Shown here one piece after another: positions 8,564 to 16,664 of a stretch of 64,000 nt of DNA. The notes below the pieces were generated by a model that worked only from the letters and a program-made list of their open reading frames with translations, was not told the DNA's origin and made no database searches. Made by a program: the position numbers and the translations under genes. Source of the DNA: Streptomyces sp. NRRL F-5123 (GTDB taxonomy: Bacteria > Actinomycetota > Actinomycetes > Streptomycetales > Streptomycetaceae); contig NZ_JOHY01000035.1 in NCBI RefSeq assembly GCF_000721495.1, positions 9,230 to 73,229 of the forward strand. Direction: 5' to 3'. Within the stretch, counting starts at the first letter, position 1. Every line of letters begins with the position of its first letter.

Positions 8564-8988
8564 CTGGAAAGTGCTTGTCGCGTGACGACCACGGTCAGGT
8601 GACGGCGTTCATCGTCGTCTTCACCGCCGCCGTCGTGATGTTCGCCGGCCTGGTCCTGGACGGCGGCCTCGCGCTGGCGGCAAAGGTGCGCGCCCTCGGC
8701 GAGGCCCAAGAAGCCGCCAGGGCGGGCGCGCAAGCGCTGGACCTCGCCGCCTACCGGCGCGACGGCACCGTACGTCTCGTACCCGCCCAGGCCCGCGCGC
8801 TCGCCCTGCGCTACCTGGCCACGACCGGCGACGAGGGAAAGGTCAACGCGACCGCCGAGACCGTGACCGTCACGGTCACCGCCCGCCAGCACACCCAGCT
8901 GCTCAACCTGGCCGGTCTGCACACCCTGACCGTGACCGCCACGGGTTCCGCCCACCCCGTCCGCGGCATCAACGCTCCCGACTCGTGA
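8560..8988 (+). CDS. TadG-like minor pilin / Flp-associated protein
   Basis: 142 residues from GTG 8560, overlapping the previous stop by four bases. The N-terminus SRDDHGQVTAFIVVFTAAVV is the TadG-type helix, lacking the glutamate of TadE but with the GQ(V/A)T motif. ALGEAQEAARAGAQALDL resembles the amphipathic helix following the membrane span. It lacks the large von Willebrand domain that proteobacterial TadG proteins carry, which is usual for actinomycetes. Its own stop overlaps the next gene. Confidence 0.78.
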   Translation: MTGKCLSRDDHGQVTAFIVVFTAAVVMFAGLVLDGGLALAAKVRALGEAQEAARAGAQALDLAAYRRDGTVRLVPAQARALALRYLATTGDEGKVNATAETVTVTVTARQHTQLLNLAGLHTLTVTATGSAHPVRGINAPDS

Positions 8989-11702
8989 GGCACGGCATGT
9001 CTGCTCAGCCCACCGCGCACGTCCGCACCCGCCGAACTCTCCGGCGGGCGCGCGACATGGGGCGGGCATGCCTCGCCGCCGCGGCCCTGGCCGTGCTCGT
9101 CGCCGGGCTGCCGTACGGGCTGGCGCACTTCATCGGCTGGCCGCTGCCCCGTCACCTACCTGCCCGCGAGGACGTCACGGCTGCGCTCACCACGCCGATG
9201 AGCGCGACCTTCCTGCTTGACGTGCTGGCATGCGTTCTGTGGCCCACCTGGGCGCTGTTCGTGGTCGACACGGCTCGCGCGGTGGTACGGGAGGTTCGCG
9301 GGCTGCCGGTGCCCTCAGTGCCCGCGGCCCGGCCGCTCCAGTCGCTCGCGGCAGCACTCGTCGGCGCCCTCGTGCTGTCCCTGCTCGTTCTTCGCCCCGC
9401 GGCCTCCGCGTCCGCGGCTCCCGCCCCGACACGAGCGGCAGCGACCGCCCCCGCCCAGCCCGGCAGCACGCCCACCAGCAGCGCGGACCGCCGGGTTGAC
9501 GCAGCTACCGTCGAGGTACGAGCGCCCCGCGACGGCGTCTACGACAGCCTCTGGCGCATCGCCGACCGCGAGCTCGGCGACGGAAGCCGCTGGCCCGAGA
9601 TCTACGCCCTCAACCGCGGGCGCCCCCAGGCCGACGGACGGAGCCTCACCAGCCCCCACCTGATCCGCCCCGGCTGGATCCTGCGCCTTCCGGCCCCCGC
9701 GGTGTCACCGCGCCGTACGCCTTCGCGCCCGACGAGCCCCGCCCCGCCCACCACTACGGCACCGTCGCACCCTTCGACTCCGAGCCCGCCGCCCTCGCCG
9801 ACCAGGGCAGGAACGCCAGCTCCACATGAGAGCCGACACGACTCCCACGGCCCCGGGATCGTCCTGCCCACCGGCGGATTCGTCGGAGCAGCCCTGGCAG
9901 CGGTCGTGGCCGGCGCGCTCGCCACCGCCCTCCGGCGCCGCCGCATCCGGTACGAGCCGGGCAGCGGCGACCGGGGCGACCTGGCCGTCGCGCCGGTTGT
10001 ACGGGCGCTGCGGGTTGCCCACGGCCAGGCCGCTCCGGAAGTCCAGCCAGCTCCCCGCCCAGAACCCGCCGACACCCCCGGGCCTTCGAAGGCGGCCCTC
10101 TCCATCGGCGTCCGCGACGGACGCGCCCTCGCATGGGACCTGGCCCGGACCCGCGGGCTCGGGCTCATAGGCCCGGGCGCCCTCGACGCCGCCCGCGCCC
10201 TGCTCGTATCGCTTCTCGCGGAGCAGGCTGCGGACATCGTGACGCCGCGCGCCGACGCCGAACTCCTTCTCGACGGCACAGCGGCGGGAGGCTCGACCTC
10301 CGGCCTCCAACTCGTCGAGGATCTGGACGCCGCGCTCACGCAGCTGGAGAGCGAATTGCTGAGCCGGGCACGGGTGGCTGCCGACAGGCACGACGCCGTC
10401 GTGGCCCGGAGGCTCGTCCTGGTCGCGGCACCGAACACCTCCACCAACCGGAGACTCCAGGCCGTACTCGACAACGGCTCCAGCCTGAACATCGCCGGTG
10501 TCCTCCTCGGCCAGTGGCTGCCCGGCGGCACCCTGCGAGTCCGCGCCGACGGCACCGTGGCGGCGACGAGCCCGGACCTCGCAGCCACCTTCACCAGCGC
10601 CTGTCTGTTCCACCTGCCCCCCGCCGACGCCCGGGATCTGCTCGACCTCCTCAACCGGGCAGCGCCACCGACATCTCCGGAACCGACTGCCCTCGCTGCT
10701 GTGACCGCTCCCCGCGCGCCAAACGGACACCGCCCGGCGCCGTCCCACCCCGGCCCGCCGGAAGCGCGGCGGCCCCGGCGCAAGCTGGGCACGGGATCCC
10801 CGTCCGACACCGCTCCCCAGCAGGTTCAAACCGTGTCGAGCCCGAGCCCGGGAGCCCCCGACGAGGGCGAGCCGACACCGGCCGCGGAAGAACCCGAGCC
10901 GGACGACGCGCGGCTCCCGCTCGAACTCACCTTCCTCGGCCGCGTCCGTCTCACCCACCACCTCCCCGACGGCGACACCCACGCCGACCTCACCTCATCC
11001 CTGACCCCCAAACACCGCGAACTCCTCACCTACCTGGCCCTCCACCCCGACGGCGTCCGCAGAGAAGCCCTCGGCGCGGCCATCTGGCCCGACGCGCCGC
11101 GCACCCGCCCGTACAACAGCTTCCACGCCACCCTGAGCCAACTGCGCCGAGCACTGCGGACCGCCACACACGACGAGCAGACCGACGTCACCCTCAACAC
11201 GGACGGCGTCTACGCCCTGGACCCGCACCGCGCCTCGGTCGACCTCTGGGCCCTCAACGACGCCCTCCGCGCCGCCCGCATCGACGCACCCGCCCGGCGC
11301 CCGGCAGTGGAGCAGGCCCTCACCCTCTACACTGGCGACCTGGCCACCGACGTCGTAGCCGAGTGGATCGAAGCACCCCGCGAAGCCCTCCGCCGCGACC
11401 TGCTCGACGCCCTCAGCGCCCTGATCCGCGACGTCCGCCCCACGCACCCCGACGAAGCTCTCCGCCTCCTCGAACGCGCGCGGTCCCTCGACCCGTACAA
11501 CGAGGCGGTCTACCGCGCGATCGCCCGCCTCCAGACCCACCTCGGCCACCACGACGCCGTCCCCCGCACGGAGAGCCTCCTGGCCACAGTCCTCGCCGAA
11601 ATCGACGAGCGCCCCTCCGCCGAGACCAGCACCCTCTTCACCGAGCTCCGTGCCCGGCGGAACCGAAAGCCGGCACCACCGACATCAGCCGTCGGATCCT
11701 GA
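8985..11702 (+). CDS. Membrane-anchored LysM protein with SARP/BTAD regulator domain
   Basis: A 905-residue multidomain protein; GTG 8985 overlaps the previous stop, and ATG 8997 is an alternative. In order: two N-terminal membrane helices (residues about 25-45 and 70-95); another helix near 120-140; a LysM domain near 175-235 (VYDSLWRIADRELGDGSRW, PEIYALNRG, IRPGWILRLP); a proline/serine linker; a membrane helix near 300-320 followed by RRRRIRY; a central cytoplasmic region; and a C-terminal winged helix (LTPKHRELLTYLALHPDGV, SFHATLSQLRRALR) plus a BTAD helical repeat domain ending near residue 880. BTAD/winged-helix pairs are the DNA-binding half of SARP activators. It may link pilus or wall status to transcription. 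This is inference; family members next to Tad loci are known but poorly studied. Confidence 0.8.
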   Translation: MRHGMSAQPTAHVRTRRTLRRARDMGRACLAAAALAVLVAGLPYGLAHFIGWPLPRHLPAREDVTAALTTPMSATFLLDVLACVLWPTWALFVVDTARAVVREVRGLPVPSVPAARPLQSLAAALVGALVLSLLVLRPAASASAAPAPTRAAATAPAQPGSTPTSSADRRVDAATVEVRAPRDGVYDSLWRIADRELGDGSRWPEIYALNRGRPQADGRSLTSPHLIRPGWILRLPAPAVSPRRTPSRPTSPAPPTTTAPSHPSTPSPPPSPTRAGTPAPHESRHDSHGPGIVLPTGGFVGAALAAVVAGALATALRRRRIRYEPGSGDRGDLAVAPVVRALRVAHGQAAPEVQPAPRPEPADTPGPSKAALSIGVRDGRALAWDLARTRGLGLIGPGALDAARALLVSLLAEQAADIVTPRADAELLLDGTAAGGSTSGLQLVEDLDAALTQLESELLSRARVAADRHDAVVARRLVLVAAPNTSTNRRLQAVLDNGSSLNIAGVLLGQWLPGGTLRVRADGTVAATSPDLAATFTSACLFHLPPADARDLLDLLNRAAPPTSPEPTALAAVTAPRAPNGHRPAPSHPGPPEARRPRRKLGTGSPSDTAPQQVQTVSSPSPGAPDEGEPTPAAEEPEPDDARLPLELTFLGRVRLTHHLPDGDTHADLTSSLTPKHRELLTYLALHPDGVRREALGAAIWPDAPRTRPYNSFHATLSQLRRALRTATHDEQTDVTLNTDGVYALDPHRASVDLWALNDALRAARIDAPARRPAVEQALTLYTGDLATDVVAEWIEAPREALRRDLLDALSALIRDVRPTHPDEALRLLERARSLDPYNEAVYRAIARLQTHLGHHDAVPRTESLLATVLAEIDERPSAETSTLFTELRARRNRKPAPPTSAVGS

Positions 11703-12398
11703 CGTCTCGCGCCGGTTCCCGCGGGAGCGGACGCCGCCCTGTTCCGGCACCGCGGAGTCAGGCCGGTGCGCGGGCGGGTTGGCCTCTTGCCGCGCAGCCA
11801 TGAAGCGGCCCAGCAGGACCCACACCACGGCGCAGCTCTCCACGTACTCGATGGCGGAAATCCCCGAGATGTCGATCGAGTGGGCGGCACGGTTCCTGAG
11901 GGCGACCAGTTCGGCGATGAGATCGGCTACGTCGGCGTCCAGACCGGCCGCGACCAGGCGCTCCGCCCACCGTCGTGGGGTGATGGGGAAGACGCGGTAG
12001 GACGGCTCGCCGCCGTACGGAGTGCTGTCCCCGACGATCTGCTGCGCCTCGGAGAGCCGTAGTTCGACGCGGCGCCACGCTGCCATGATCGCTGCTTCCG
12101 GGGCGGTGACGGCGACATCGCGAAGTGCGTCGAACGCGCTGGGCCGCTGAGCGTCACCGCCATGTGCGGCGTCGGAGCCCCTACCGGCGTGGTCGTCTTC
12201 GTCCGCGGCCTCGACGACCGCCTCGTGGAGCTGGTTCACGTCAGCGGCGAATTCGAGTTCGCCAGCAGGCGTGCTGATGACCCGGATTCTGTCAACGAGC
12301 CCGGTTAAATGATCACGTAGCAGGTAGATGAGAGTGACGGTGACAGCGGGCCAAGTGAGCGTCCTGATGTACGCCAGTACGATCTCGGCGATCTCCAC
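11685..12398 (-). CDS. Membrane protein with HEPN-like RNxxAH motif
   Basis: 237 residues from GTG 12398. A single N-terminal hydrophobic helix (LTWPAVTVTLIYLL) would anchor it to the membrane; a charged linker of about 50 residues follows. The C-terminal helical domain contains LRNRAAHSIDISG, which fits the R-x4-H pattern of HEPN-type proteins, where such residues form an RNase or nucleotide-binding site. Whether it is an active RNase is not shown by sequence alone; many DUF4145-like proteins carry the same motif. It follows the winged-helix gene by 32 bp in the same direction and its 3' end overlaps the convergent SARP gene by 18 bp. Confidence 0.6.
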   Translation of the reverse strand: MEIAEIVLAYIRTLTWPAVTVTLIYLLRDHLTGLVDRIRVISTPAGELEFAADVNQLHEAVVEAADEDDHAGRGSDAAHGGDAQRPSAFDALRDVAVTAPEAAIMAAWRRVELRLSEAQQIVGDSTPYGGEPSYRVFPITPRRWAERLVAAGLDADVADLIAELVALRNRAAHSIDISGISAIEYVESCAVVWVLLGRFMAARQEANPPAHRPDSAVPEQGGVRSRGNRRETSGSDG

Positions 12399-12430
12399 GA
12401 GTTCATTGTGTCCAATCAGGTCGCCCGGCG

Positions 12431-12943
12431 CTACGGTACCGAGTTCTCGTCGTGGCGGCGCTGTCTCACGCGTTCAACAAGGTCCCCGTGCTGCTCTGCC
12501 CACTTGACCAGGGACTCCTCCGCGACCAGGAGGTTCCTTGCAGCGTCGGTGAGTTGATAGGTGGCGTGGTAGGGAAATTCGGGCTCTCGAATTCCCACGA
12601 CCAGCTCGCTCTGTTCCAGCCTCCGCAGTGTCCGGTTGAGCGTGCTGTCGCGCAGGTGGCGGTGCTGACGGCCAGGCCAGCCGTCGTCGGTGGAACGCTC
12701 CTGGATGGCGTTGAGCAGCTCGGTGTATTGGGAGGGGCCGCGGCGCAGGACGACAAGCACGTCCCATACCCACTCCCCATTCGTCATGTGACGTACGTCA
12801 ATGGAGCGTTGCAAATAGGTTTCATCATCCGGAGGATGCGATTCCGGTACTTCTCGGGTGCGCAGCCATCTGCCAATATTGACGGAGCCGTTCTGACGTG
12901 TGGTGATGGTCGAATCGGAGCGTCTTCTCGCGCGTTTCGGCAC
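12431..12943 (-). CDS. Winged-helix (HxlR/PadR-like) transcriptional regulator
   Basis: 170 residues from GTG 12943, chosen because TTGGAGGATCC stands just upstream; the open frame extends further but without a binding site. A 60-residue basic, disordered N-terminus is followed by a winged-helix domain: NGEWVWDVLVVLRRGPSQYTELLNAI, then STLNRTLRRLEQSELV as recognition helix, then EFPYHATYQLTDAARNLLV as the wing. This is the HxlR arrangement. It probably controls itself and the HEPN-like gene downstream, with which it is likely co-transcribed. The sensed signal is unknown; there is no redox cysteine. Confidence 0.75.
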   Translation of the reverse strand: MPKRARRRSDSTITTRQNGSVNIGRWLRTREVPESHPPDDETYLQRSIDVRHMTNGEWVWDVLVVLRRGPSQYTELLNAIQERSTDDGWPGRQHRHLRDSTLNRTLRRLEQSELVVGIREPEFPYHATYQLTDAARNLLVAEESLVKWAEQHGDLVERVRQRRHDENSVP

Positions 12944-13533
12944 GGCCGGATCCTCCAAGGATTGAGGCGGGCAATCGCCACGGTACGTCAGGCGCGTGGG
13001 TGGGCGAGACGTTTTTCGTGAACATGCCTTGGTGGTGCAGGTGTTCGGACCCGACGTGTGTCTGCGCGACGGCCGGCTCGCGACGCTCAACCTGATCACG
13101 CCTTGTGGGAGACCGATGCGCCTTCCTGTATGGGTTCTTTTGTCGGTTCCCTCTGGAAGGGAAGGGGGGAAAGACACTCCGTCGCTGGTGGGAGTGGTGG
13201 TGCCAGTGCTCAGGGTGCACGCAACTCGTCAGCCGCCAAGCGGGGTCATCAGACGGCGCGGTGCTGATGGTGGTGAACATGTGAATATCTCCTGGCTGCG
13301 AACTTTATGTGATGTGCTGGCCGCACTCACTCACTTCTATTGTTTTTCAGTAGGGAATAACTATTCGCATGCGCGTTGGTGAGGGGGTGGGTATGGGTCG
13401 CCATTGAGGAAGTATTGGACTGTTGAATATCTTGGAATTCTTTGCCGCACTCCCTTGAAATGAGTGAATTGGATGGGATAATCGAATTAAAAGGGGCGGT
13501 GCTCAAGGTGAGCGCACCGCGGGATGATGGGAG
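12944..13533. other. Divergent regulatory region, partly AT-rich
   Basis: No gene was found on either strand. The right half (about 13290-13530) is clearly lower in GC than everything around it. A sigma70-like promoter can be read there: TTGAAA at 13455-13460 and GATAAT at 13477-13482 with a 16-nt spacer, pointing to the gene at 13534. The left half would carry the promoter of the leftward regulator gene. Confidence 0.55.
13455..13482 (+). promoter_or_regulatory. Sigma70-like promoter for the gene at 13534
   Basis: TTGAAA, a 16-nt spacer, then GATAAT, located about 50 bp before the start codon in an AT-rich island. This is an unusually close match to the consensus for such a GC-rich genome. 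Confidence 0.55.
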
Positions 13534-14340
13534 ATGATCGTGGGAAGCGATTCGCGGTACCAGGGTCGGAGTGCGATCGATGTCCTTCCGGAGGAAATGA
13601 AGCACGTCACCGAGAACGACTTCCGTGAACTTCAGCGGATGGCCCGCGGGTACTGCCGGGCCGTCGATGCGACGCGTTCCCGGCGGCGCATGGACGGAAG
13701 CGCTACGGCGGTACGTGGCGGGCGTGCCCTTTACGGCACCGATGACGTGAGCGACGACGTCACGCAGGACGCCGTCCTGATGTTCGCCAAGCGGCTCCAC
13801 AAGATCGTCACGACCTGCGAGGTGTCGGCGTTCCTGGTCGCCACCCGGCAGCCGTCGGCATGGCAGTACGTCCGGCGGGACGGTGACGTCATCGTGGTCA
13901 GCCGGCGGACCGTGGGGTATTGGGCCGTGCGGGATGCGGCGGCGCGGAACGGGTATCGGTTGGACGTCCGGCCCGACGCCGCCGACACGGTCGCGGGGCT
14001 CCAGGCGATGCGCGGCGTCCCGCACGCCGACAAGCTGCCGTCCCTCGCCCTGGCGCCGTACCTCGCCGGGCACTCCGAGACGATCTTCCGGACCGCGTGG
14101 GGTGACGGGACCAAGTTCCCCATCCTCGCCGACGTGCTCGACCAGGCCAGCACGGCGGACGATCTTGGTCGCGCCGGAATCATGGGGAAGACCGCGCAGA
14201 AGATCTTCGGCGGGCCCCGGAACTCCTCCTCGAAGGTGCAGCGAACCAGGGATGCCGCGCTCGCGGAGTGGCGGGACTTATCGGCGTCGTTGGACGCGGT
14301 GCGCGACGACATGGTGTTCCGGAGCGCGCAGTCGCAGTAG
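13534..14340 (+). CDS. Hypothetical protein, possible sigma-like N-terminal region
   Basis: 268 residues from ATG 13534 with GGGAG upstream. No family is firmly recognised. Residues about 65-95 (GTDDVSDDVTQDAVLMFAKR) resemble helix 2 of sigma-70 region 2, where DD-(L/V)-x-QD is typical, so a diverged sigma or anti-sigma-related function is possible. The remainder is basic and helical, with a central tryptophan-containing segment (RTVGYWAVRDAAARNGYRL). Related genes of unknown function occur on actinomycete plasmids. It has its own promoter and a strong terminator, so it is monocistronic. Confidence 0.55.
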   Translation: MIVGSDSRYQGRSAIDVLPEEMKHVTENDFRELQRMARGYCRAVDATRSRRRMDGSATAVRGGRALYGTDDVSDDVTQDAVLMFAKRLHKIVTTCEVSAFLVATRQPSAWQYVRRDGDVIVVSRRTVGYWAVRDAAARNGYRLDVRPDAADTVAGLQAMRGVPHADKLPSLALAPYLAGHSETIFRTAWGDGTKFPILADVLDQASTADDLGRAGIMGKTAQKIFGGPRNSSSKVQRTRDAALAEWRDLSASLDAVRDDMVFRSAQSQ

Positions 14341-14356
14341 CGGACGCCGAGTGCAG

Positions 14357-14402
14357 GAGCGGCCGGATGTCGGTTCAGGAACCGCCCCGGCCGCTCTTTT
14401 TT
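14357..14402 (+). terminator. Rho-independent terminator
   Basis: GAGCGGCCGG (14357-14366) pairs with CCGGCCGCTC (14387-14396) and is followed by six Ts. It sits 17 bp after the stop of the gene ending at 14340. Confidence 0.9.
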
Positions 14403-14525
14403 GCGCCCGAGAAGTTGCTGAAAAAACTCCTCATGATCGGTATTCGGGCCGGTTCTGGTGCCGTATTTAGGTGACAGCGAAAACGAACCGAGTCTTCGCC
14501 CGGCTACGAGCGAAGGGGGCTCTCG

Positions 14526-14648
14526 ATGAAGGAACCTGAAACGCCCAAAGAGGAAGAAGTACGGTCGGACGTACTTCCGTGGATCGCCACGGTCGCAGTC
14601 TTCCTCATGTATCTGATCATCGCGCTCGCGGTATTCGTCGCGGGCTGA
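14526..14648 (+). CDS. 40-residue single-span membrane protein
   Basis: A short gene from ATG 14526 with GAAGGGGG at the right distance. The N-terminal half is acidic (KEPETPKEEEVRSDVLPW) and the rest is one membrane helix (VAVFLMYLIIALAVFVAG). It lies between two strong terminators, so it is an independent transcription unit. Nothing is recognised by family; small membrane proteins of this type often modulate a larger partner. Confidence 0.65.
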   Translation: MKEPETPKEEEVRSDVLPWIATVAVFLMYLIIALAVFVAG

Positions 14649-14671
14649 CTCGCTGATCTGTCGCGTCGCAT

Positions 14672-14707
14672 GGGCGGTAGCCCGGATCCTTGTCCGGGCT
14701 ACCGCCC
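14672..14707 (+). terminator. Strong hairpin terminator
   Basis: A 15-bp perfect stem: GGGCGGTAGCCCGGA (14672-14686) with TCCGGGCTACCGCCC (14693-14707) and a 6-nt loop. It has no T run, as is common for Streptomyces terminators, and follows the 40-residue ORF by about 24 bp. Confidence 0.8.
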
Positions 14708-14744
14708 GTCCGTTGCAGCAACATGATCGCACAGGAGAGGGAAT

Positions 14745-15128
14745 ATGCGACTCATGTACAGCGAATCCGGCGACGTCATCCGTCCCGGAACGATGATCCA
14801 CATGACGTCCGGCCCGTCGATCGGGCAGGCATGGCGGTTCGAGCGGATCACTCCGCACCAGGACGGCCACCGGATCCATTGCACGCGCTCACACCCGCGC
14901 ACCGGTCGCCTTCACCGCGAATTCCACCCGAGGGTCTTCGGGTGCCACGTCGCGGCCGACATCTGCTGGTATCGCGACCGCGCCCGGATAGCCCGATGGG
15001 TTTCGGTCCTGGTCACGCAGACCGTTGTCCTGACCATCGGTGGCGTGATCGCGTGGCTGGTCGCGGAGTACGGAAACGCGCAGTGGGGCGGGCTTCTCAG
15101 CGCGTTCGGCGTCCACCACACCCAGTAG
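14745..15128 (+). CDS. Hypothetical protein with C-terminal membrane helix
   Basis: 127 residues from ATG 14745, with GAGAGGGA upstream. The first 85 residues form a small beta-rich domain with many histidines, and three cysteines in total (IHCTRSH, FGCHVAADICW). A membrane helix follows (VSVLVTQTVVLTIGGVIAWLV). No family is recognised. It sits in a run of small plasmid-type genes, each separated by structured intergenic DNA. Confidence 0.6.
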   Translation: MRLMYSESGDVIRPGTMIHMTSGPSIGQAWRFERITPHQDGHRIHCTRSHPRTGRLHREFHPRVFGCHVAADICWYRDRARIARWVSVLVTQTVVLTIGGVIAWLVAEYGNAQWGGLLSAFGVHHTQ

Positions 15129-15347
15129 CCCGCGCCGAACCGACCTGTGCGGACCCGGGCGTGCTCCTGCACGCGCGGGGCCGTAAGTCGGCCCGGCCTC
15201 GCTCCGCCGCCCGCACCACAGCCTGACCGGCAAGAACTCCCGCGCCCCGTCCAGCTCCCCTGGCGGGGCGTGGGTCCTTCACCCCGTCGCCCCCCGCCGA
15301 GTCGACACTGCGCGCCCGGCGGGACCTCACATGAGAGGAGTCGTGCA

Positions 15348-15980
15348 GTGATCCCCGTCGACGCGTCCGAGCGGACGCGGGAGGAGTACGTGCAGAACAT
15401 CATCGACGTCTGGCTGTTGGCGACGCCCGAGCAGATGCGCCGTGGGCGGCGCTGGTACCGGACCGCGCACGAACTGGCGGAGAAGATCACCGACGGGAGC
15501 GCCCGTACCGGCGCGGGGGTCATCGCCGCGCTGTCGGCGAACAAGTCCTGGCCGGAGAACTGCCGCCTGGCGCAGGCTGCCTGCGGCACGGAAGGGCTTG
15601 CGTCGGGTCACTTCGCCGATGCGCTGCGGAAGGCCGCGCGCATCCTGGCTGGGGCCGACCCCCAGGACGTGCTCCCGATGGAGCGCAAGACCGGCCACTT
15701 CTTCCGCTGCATCGCCAGCCCCGAGGATCCTTCGGCCGTCGTGGTCGACCGGCACGCTCACGACGTGGCGGTGGGCGAGACCTACGGCAGCCGCGAGCGC
15801 GGCCTGTCGGCCGCCCATCGGTACGAACTGCTCGCGTCGTGCTACCGGGAGGCAGCGCGGCGACTCGGTGAACTGCCCAGCACCGTGCAGGCGGTGACCT
15901 GGGTCGTCCACACCGACCGGATCGCCGGTACGAGCACGCGCGGCCCGCGCCCCGACCAGCGCGCGCTGCTGGCAGCCTGA
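15348..15980 (+). CDS. DUF7178-like phage/plasmid protein
   Basis: 210 residues from GTG 15348; GAGAGGAG lies 7 bp upstream, which decides this start over longer open frames. Conserved-looking blocks are VIAALSANKSWPENCRLAQAA, then GHFADALRKAARILAGADP, then FFRCIASPEDPSAVVVDRHA, and DVAVGE. This arrangement (SxxxSWxxN, KAxxILxG, DRHAxDxAxG) resembles the DUF7178 family found in actinobacteriophages and plasmids, which looks like a helix-hairpin-helix glycosylase-type fold. The family assignment is from memory of the pattern; the biochemical function is unknown. Confidence 0.6.
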   Translation: MIPVDASERTREEYVQNIIDVWLLATPEQMRRGRRWYRTAHELAEKITDGSARTGAGVIAALSANKSWPENCRLAQAACGTEGLASGHFADALRKAARILAGADPQDVLPMERKTGHFFRCIASPEDPSAVVVDRHAHDVAVGETYGSRERGLSAAHRYELLASCYREAARRLGELPSTVQAVTWVVHTDRIAGTSTRGPRPDQRALLAA

Positions 15981-16002
15981 CCCGTCTTGCCGCTGATCGG
16001 TA

Positions 16003-16138
16003 ATCGGGCACCCCGACACCCCGTATCTGTACGGGCCCCCGTACTGCCGCGGCCGCACGCCCTGCCCCGCGTGCGGTAGGGCGTGCCCCCACACGCCCGG
16101 GCACCTCCGTCCCTCCCCCCCCACCGGAGGTGCCCGGG
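16003..16138. repeat. Cluster of consecutive hairpins
   Basis: Within 135 bp several perfect inverted repeats follow one another: CCCGTA/TACGGG (16020-16035), CCGCACGC/GCGTGCGG (16053-16076), GGGCGTG/CACGCCC (16079-16098) and CCCGGGCACCTCCG/CGGAGGTGCCCGGG (16096-16138, with a 15-nt C/T loop). The last two share bases, so they may be alternative structures. They lie between two genes and could form a terminator plus attenuator, a structured RNA, or an origin-type element. Confidence 0.7.
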
Positions 16139-16162
16139 TCCGCATCGGAAGAGGAGGACGTC

Positions 16163-16390
16163 GTGACCGGGGCAACGCCCGCCGCCGAACGGTACGTCGA
16201 GCGTCCGCAGGACCCGGACCGGCTGCTCCCGTACCTGGGCTGCCGGATCACTGCGTTGCCGGACGGCTCGCCGCCGTGGAGCGGCGTGCTCATCGCGCTC
16301 GGCGAGCGTGCACACATCCGGGCAGCGACCGGGGAGATCAAGGAGTTCCCGTTACCCGGCACTGTCTTCGCCGTCCCGCGCTTCCGGTGA
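16163..16390 (+). CDS. Small hypothetical protein
   Basis: 75 residues from GTG 16163, with GAGGAGGA upstream. It has the feel of a compact beta-barrel: LLPYLGCRITALPDGSPPWSG, then VLIALGERAHIRAATGEI, ending in a basic FAVPRFR. No family is recognised. Only nine bases separate its stop from the CRISPR remnant, and it follows the hairpin cluster. Confidence 0.55.
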   Translation: MTGATPAAERYVERPQDPDRLLPYLGCRITALPDGSPPWSGVLIALGERAHIRAATGEIKEFPLPGTVFAVPRFR

Positions 16391-16399
16391 CGGCGCGCC

Positions 16400-16550
16400 C
16401 GAAGCACCTCCGCTCGCGCGGAGAGGACCACAGCCCGAGCCGGGCCGCCAGGCCAAGCCGCGGGACACCTCCGCTCGCGCGGAGAGGACAGCCAGACCAG
16501 CATGCCCGCGAGCGTGGCGTCCGGGACACCTCCGCTATCGCGGAGGGGGC
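16400..16550 (-). CRISPR. Leaderless three-repeat CRISPR remnant
   Basis: Repeats at 16400-16428, 16461-16489 and 16522-16550 keep the 61-nt period and match the array 1/2 class. The middle one is perfect. The left one has changes in the handle (GTGCTTCG), and the right one has changes in the 5' part and the loop (GATA in place of GCGA), yet both keep the stem. Two spacers are 32 nt. The DNA to the right, where a leader should be, shows no match to the conserved leader blocks, so this is an orphan fragment or a decayed array. Confidence 0.9.
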
Positions 16551-16664
16551 AAAGCCTGCCACCAGCCCGGGGAAGTTCGCCTCTGAGGTGCCTCATCCCG
16601 CCGCGAAGAGGGCGGCCACTGGTGGGCGAAGCGTACAAACCATCCCGAACCCCAGGAGGAGTTG

